Shown piece by piece: positions 5,438-8,257 of a stretch of DNA of 8,257 nt. The DNA is from Pseudomonadota bacterium (GTDB lineage: Bacteria; Pseudomonadota; Gammaproteobacteria; Burkholderiales; JABEVD01). A program made the position numbers and the translations under genes. The DNA lies in the NCBI GenBank assembly GCA_021811205.1, contig JAJZPK010000109.1:1-8257 (forward strand), given 5' to 3'. Numbering within the stretch: position 1 is the stretch's first letter; every line of letters starts with the position of its first letter. The notes beneath the pieces were generated by a model. That model saw only the letters and a list, made by a program, of their open reading frames with translations, ran no database searches and was not told where the DNA came from.

Positions 5438-6762
5438 AACATTCGGTATTGCTCGTCGACGACGACACCGATCTGCTGCAGCTGCTTTCCATTCGCCTCG
5501 CATCCGCAGGATTCGAGGTCGAAACCGCGACAAGCGCGGAAAGCGCCATCAACCGGCTCGATCTTTTCCACCCCCAACTGGTGATCACGGACATGCGCAT
5601 GAAGGAAATGGACGGCATGATGCTGTTCGAGCATATCCACCGCATTCACCCTTCCCTTCCCGTCATCATCCTCACGGCGCACGGCACGATTCCGGATGCG
5701 GTGGCCGCCACTCAGAGGGGCGTATTCAGCTATCTGACGAAACCATTCGACAGCGCCCTGCTGCTCGATCAGGTGAAAAAAGCCCTCAGGCTTTCCGCCG
5801 GCGCGTCAAACCAGGAAAAATGGCGCGACGAAATCGTCACGCAAAGCCCGGTCATGGAAGATCTCCTGGCGCGCGCGCAGCTGATTGCGCAAAGCGATGC
5901 AAGCGTGGTCATCCGCGGGGAAAGCGGAACCGGAAAGGAACGCTTCGCGCGGGCCATACACAAAGCCAGCAATCGCGCCGAAAAACCGTTCATCGCGATC
6001 AATTGCGCTGCAATTCCGGAGCAGCTGCTCGAGTCCGAGCTGTTCGGCTATGTCAGAGGCGCCTTCACGGGCGCGATCAGGGACCACAAGGGCCTTTTCC
6101 AGGCAGCGGAAGGCGGCACGATCTTCCTCGACGAAATCGGCGACATGCCGCTTGTCCTGCAAAGCAAGCTGCTGCGCGTTCTGCAGGAAAAGCGGGTCAC
6201 GCCTGTCGGGTCTTCGCAATCCATTGCGCTGGACGTGCGCGTCATTTCCGCCACCCACAGGAACCTGAAAGAGGAAGTCGCATCCGGCAGATTCCGTGAA
6301 GACATCTATTACCGGCTCAATGTCGTGGAGCTCGCCATCCCCCCTCTTTCCGAGCGGCGCGAAGACATTCCATTGCTCGCCAAGCATTTCCTTGCGCAAC
6401 TGTCAGCCAAATACAAAAAGAACATCAACGGATTCGCTCCCGATGCAACGGAGATCCTGGTCAATGCAGCCTGGCCGGGCAATGTCAGGCAACTTCAGAA
6501 CGTCGTCGAGCAGAGCGTGGCGCTGTGCACCTCCTCACTCATTTCTCCGACGCTCGTCAAGCGCGCCATCAGCGCCGAAGAACAGATCACTTCCCTGGAA
6601 GACGCCAGACGCCGCTTCGAACGCGACTACCTGATCCGCGTCCTGAAAATCGCCGAGGGCAGCGTCACGCAGGCTGCCAGGCTGTCCAAACGCAATCGCA
6701 CCGAGTTCTACAAGCTGTTGCAGAAGCACCAGCTCGACCCTTCCGAGTTCAAGCAGACCTAA
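5434..6762 (+). CDS. glrR: GlrR/QseF-type sigma54-dependent response regulator
   Basis: This 442-residue regulator has three domains. The receiver (1-120) has acidic Asp10/Asp11, phosphoacceptor Asp53, Thr81 and Lys103. The AAA+ sigma54-interaction domain (about 135-370) has Walker A GESGTGKE at 162-169, the sigma54-contacting GAFTGA loop at 209-214, Walker B GGTIFLDEIGDM at 227-238 and arginine-finger region FREDIYYRL at 287-295. A Fis-type helix-turn-helix is at about 396-436. All catalytic elements are intact, so it should activate sigma54 promoters when phosphorylated, presumably by the kinase two genes upstream. Translation starts at TTG 5434, overlapping the previous stop as TTGA; no ATG or GTG lies before the first beta strand. 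GGAG at 5425-5428 is well spaced. In E. coli glnB follows this gene, but here a hairpin and ccm genes do. Confidence 0.92.
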   Translation: MKHSVLLVDDDTDLLQLLSIRLASAGFEVETATSAESAINRLDLFHPQLVITDMRMKEMDGMMLFEHIHRIHPSLPVIILTAHGTIPDAVAATQRGVFSYLTKPFDSALLLDQVKKALRLSAGASNQEKWRDEIVTQSPVMEDLLARAQLIAQSDASVVIRGESGTGKERFARAIHKASNRAEKPFIAINCAAIPEQLLESELFGYVRGAFTGAIRDHKGLFQAAEGGTIFLDEIGDMPLVLQSKLLRVLQEKRVTPVGSSQSIALDVRVISATHRNLKEEVASGRFREDIYYRLNVVELAIPPLSERREDIPLLAKHFLAQLSAKYKKNINGFAPDATEILVNAAWPGNVRQLQNVVEQSVALCTSSLISPTLVKRAISAEEQITSLEDARRRFERDYLIRVLKIAEGSVTQAARLSKRNRTEFYKLLQKHQLDPSEFKQT

Positions 6763-6815
6763 GGAACCACTGATTTATTCCCGCATGGTCTGCGCGGGAA
6801 TAAATCAGTGGTTCC
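6763..6815. repeat. Perfect long hairpin after glrR
   Basis: Two perfectly complementary 22-base arms (6763-6784 and 6794-6815) flank a 9-base loop. The left arm begins GGAACCACTGATTTATTCCC immediately after the glrR stop codon. There is no T-run after the stem, so it is not a standard intrinsic terminator, though such a stable structure may still end or protect the transcript. The perfect arms suggest a recent palindromic repeat or MITE-like insertion; no gene lies inside. Confidence 0.85.
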
Positions 6816-6823
6816 CTGACGGG

Positions 6824-6853
6824 TTTCTATGCCTCGCCACAATCCGTTATACT
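6824..6853 (+). promoter_or_regulatory. Possible ccmA promoter
   Basis: TATACT at 6848-6853 matches the -10 consensus at five of six positions. The best -35 at proper spacing is TTTCTA at 6824-6829, only three of six. Transcription would start near 6860, about 18 bases before ccmA. It is weak, and readthrough from glrR cannot be excluded. Confidence 0.35.
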
Positions 6854-6877
6854 TGACCCTTTTACTGGAAATAACGG

Positions 6878-7492
6878 ATGTTCGAAGCCTCCCGACTCGA
6901 ATGCGTGCGCGGTGACAGCAGACTCTTTTCGGATGTCGGCTTCCTGCTCGAGCCAGGCGGCCTTTTGCATGTCAAAGGCCCCAACGGCAGCGGAAAAAGC
7001 AGCCTCCTCAGAATGCTGTGCGGACTCATCCTGCCCGAATCCGGCGAGATCAAATGGAACAATGTCGACATCAGGCATTCGGAAGAATACAACCAGTCGC
7101 TCACCTATCTCGGCCACCTGAACGGCATCAAGGATGAACTTTCGGGCATCGAGAACCTGCGCATCAATTGCGGGCTTGCCGGCTTCGACATAAGCGAGGA
7201 ACAGGCCTATGACGCGCTCGAACGCATGGGACTGGAAGGGCGGGAGCACCTGCCTGTGAGCGTCCTCTCGCAAGGGCAGCGGCGCCGAGTGATGCTGGCG
7301 AGGCTGCTCGTTGCAAAAACGCCGCTCTGGATACTGGACGAACCGATCGTCGCGCTCGATGCGGATGCAATAGGCATGATGCGCTCCCTGTTCGAGCTGC
7401 ATCTTGACGAAGGGGGCATGCTCATTCTCACCACGCACCAGGAAATGGAAATCGCCGCGAAATCCGTTCAGGAAGTCAGGCTCAACTCATGA
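6878..7492 (+). CDS. ccmA: Heme exporter ATPase CcmA
   Basis: This 204-residue ABC ATPase has Walker A GPNGSGKSS (34-42), the short CcmA-type signature LSQGQRRRVMLARL (130-143), Walker B LWILDEP (150-156), a D-loop ALDA (159-162) and the switch His187 in TTHQ. Its length and the exact order ccmA-ccmB-ccmC identify it. CcmA drives the CcmABCD complex, which releases heme-loaded CcmE during cytochrome c maturation at the inner membrane. The ATG at 6878 is preceded by GGAA at 6867-6870. The stop overlaps the ccmB start (ATGA at 7489-7492), so the two are translationally coupled. Making mature c-type cytochromes such as the cytochrome-porin in this window would need this system. Confidence 0.93.
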   Translation: MFEASRLECVRGDSRLFSDVGFLLEPGGLLHVKGPNGSGKSSLLRMLCGLILPESGEIKWNNVDIRHSEEYNQSLTYLGHLNGIKDELSGIENLRINCGLAGFDISEEQAYDALERMGLEGREHLPVSVLSQGQRRRVMLARLLVAKTPLWILDEPIVALDADAIGMMRSLFELHLDEGGMLILTTHQEMEIAAKSVQEVRLNS

Positions 7493-8154
7493 AGATCCTG
7501 GCGTGGGTAGTGAAACGCGACCTGCTCCTCGCGATGCGGCGCAAATCGGACGTGCTGACGACATTGTTCTTTTTCGTCATCATGGCCAGCCTTTTTCCGC
7601 TCGGCGTCGGCCCCGAACCCCAGCTCCTGAAACAGATGGGGCCCGGGGTGGTTTGGGTGGCTGCTCTGCTCGCATCCATGCTCTCCCTGGGAAGGCTCTT
7701 TTCGGCCGACCATGCGGATGGCACGCTCGAGCAGATGCTGCTCTGCCCCGAATCGCTTGCCCTCATCGTTCTGGCAAAAGCCATCGTGCACTGGATCACG
7801 GCCGAATTGCCGCTGGTTGCCTTTGCCCCGCTCCTCGGGCTGCAATTCGGCCTATCCGAACAGGCCTTGTGGGTGCTGATCGCCTCCCTTCTGATCGGCA
7901 CGCCCGTGCTCAGCCTGGTGGGCTCAATCGGCGCATCGTTGACGCTGGGCTTGAGAGGAGGCGGTGTTCTGGTATCATTGCTGGTTTTACCGCTCTACAT
8001 TCCCACGCTGATCTTCGGCGCGGGGGCGGTTGATGCAAGCACCTCCGGACTGGGCGCACAAGGCCATCTTTCCATCTTGGGCGCGCTCCTGGTGCTTGCC
8101 CTGCTTGCAACGCCCAAGGCTGCCGCTGCAGCCCTGCGCATTTCTCTGGAATAA
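7489..8154 (+). CDS. ccmB: Heme exporter membrane subunit CcmB
   Basis: This 221-residue integral membrane protein has six likely helices at about 22-40, 53-71, 89-118, 127-155, 157-180 and 193-217. It starts MKILAWVVKRDLLLAMRRKSD, with the positively charged cytoplasmic N-terminus usual in CcmB, and carries the family-like stretch SADHADGTLEQMLL at 72-85. Size (E. coli CcmB is about 220 residues) and position between ccmA and ccmC support the call. It forms the membrane channel part of the CcmABCD heme-handling ABC complex. The start overlaps the ccmA stop. The TAA stop is followed by AAGG, which serves as the Shine-Dalgarno for ccmC. Confidence 0.93.
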   Translation: MKILAWVVKRDLLLAMRRKSDVLTTLFFFVIMASLFPLGVGPEPQLLKQMGPGVVWVAALLASMLSLGRLFSADHADGTLEQMLLCPESLALIVLAKAIVHWITAELPLVAFAPLLGLQFGLSEQALWVLIASLLIGTPVLSLVGSIGASLTLGLRGGGVLVSLLVLPLYIPTLIFGAGAVDASTSGLGAQGHLSILGALLVLALLATPKAAAAALRISLE

Positions 8155-8163
8155 AGGTTTGAA

Positions 8164-8257
8164 TTGAGCAAGGTCAATCTTTACAAATTTTCGTCGCCAG
8201 CGACCTTCTACGGACTCGCCGGACAAATGATACCGGGATTCGCATCCCGGTCCGCCA
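8164..8257 (+). CDS. ccmC: Heme-handling protein CcmC, N-terminus (partial)
   Basis: The first 31 codons run off the window edge. The frame opens at TTG 8164 and reads MSKVNLYKFSSPATFYGLAG, then QMIPGFAS, which fits the CcmC N-terminus where a 'SP..FY.LAG..IP' stretch precedes the first membrane helix. AAGG at 8154-8157 lies six bases before the TTG. The conserved WWD heme-binding motif of CcmC lies beyond the window, so it cannot be checked. The gene lies nine bases after the ccmB stop, consistent with one ccmABC operon. Confidence 0.82.
   Translation, partial: MSKVNLYKFSSPATFYGLAGQMIPGFASRSA

Noticed and set aside
6763..6815. Neisserial dRS3-like repeat (ATTCCC-N8-GGGAAT)
   Set aside because: The spacing between ATTCCC and GGGAAT is 13, not 8, and the arms extend far beyond this core.

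Overview
The window looks like a chromosomal segment of a betaproteobacterium. The ClpB tail, the E. coli-like qseE-qseG-qseF (glrK-qseG-glrR) gene order, the ccmABC genes and a one-heme outer-membrane cytochrome-porin all fit Nitrosomonadales/Gallionellaceae-type bacteria, possibly an iron oxidiser. That placement is inferred from gene content and remembered family features; no search was run.

Layout. (1) 1-760: the last 43 codons of clpB, then a small lipoprotein with PEGA and SHOCT domains and its own terminator. (2) 769-1948: a scar region. A fragment of the 3' end of a second cytochrome-porin gene, with its terminator, lies at 769-896. A RAYT-type HUH transposase element with 20-bp inverted ends (897-1806) follows directly, and then the matching 3' end of the intact cytochrome gene. 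The two 3' ends form a 112-bp direct repeat 1068 bp apart. (3) 1907-3268, minus strand: a 453-residue Cyc2-like protein with a signal peptide, one CSACH heme motif close to the N-terminus, a long Gly/Ser/Thr/Asn-rich beta-barrel-like region and a C-terminal Phe. Upstream are an in-frame 14-codon leader ORF with a very strong Shine-Dalgarno and a good sigma70-type promoter. (4) 3281-3503: a divergent control region with a promoter on each strand and an 18-bp palindrome between them. (5) 3522-6762: a translationally coupled operon for a GlrK/QseE-type sensor kinase, a QseG-like lipoprotein and a GlrR/QseF-type sigma54 activator. (6) 6763-6815: a perfect 22-bp-arm hairpin right after the activator stop codon. 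(7) 6878-8257: ccmA, ccmB and the start of ccmC, the heme exporter genes of cytochrome c maturation.

How it fits together. CcmABC would help supply heme to periplasmic c-type cytochromes such as the one encoded here. The kinase-lipoprotein-activator set is an envelope-sensing two-component system, and it shares its upstream region with the cytochrome gene, so co-regulation is possible but unproven. No complete new multi-gene system is evident. The most unusual parts are the cytochrome leader and control region, the broken paralog at the transposase element, and the long hairpin after glrR.
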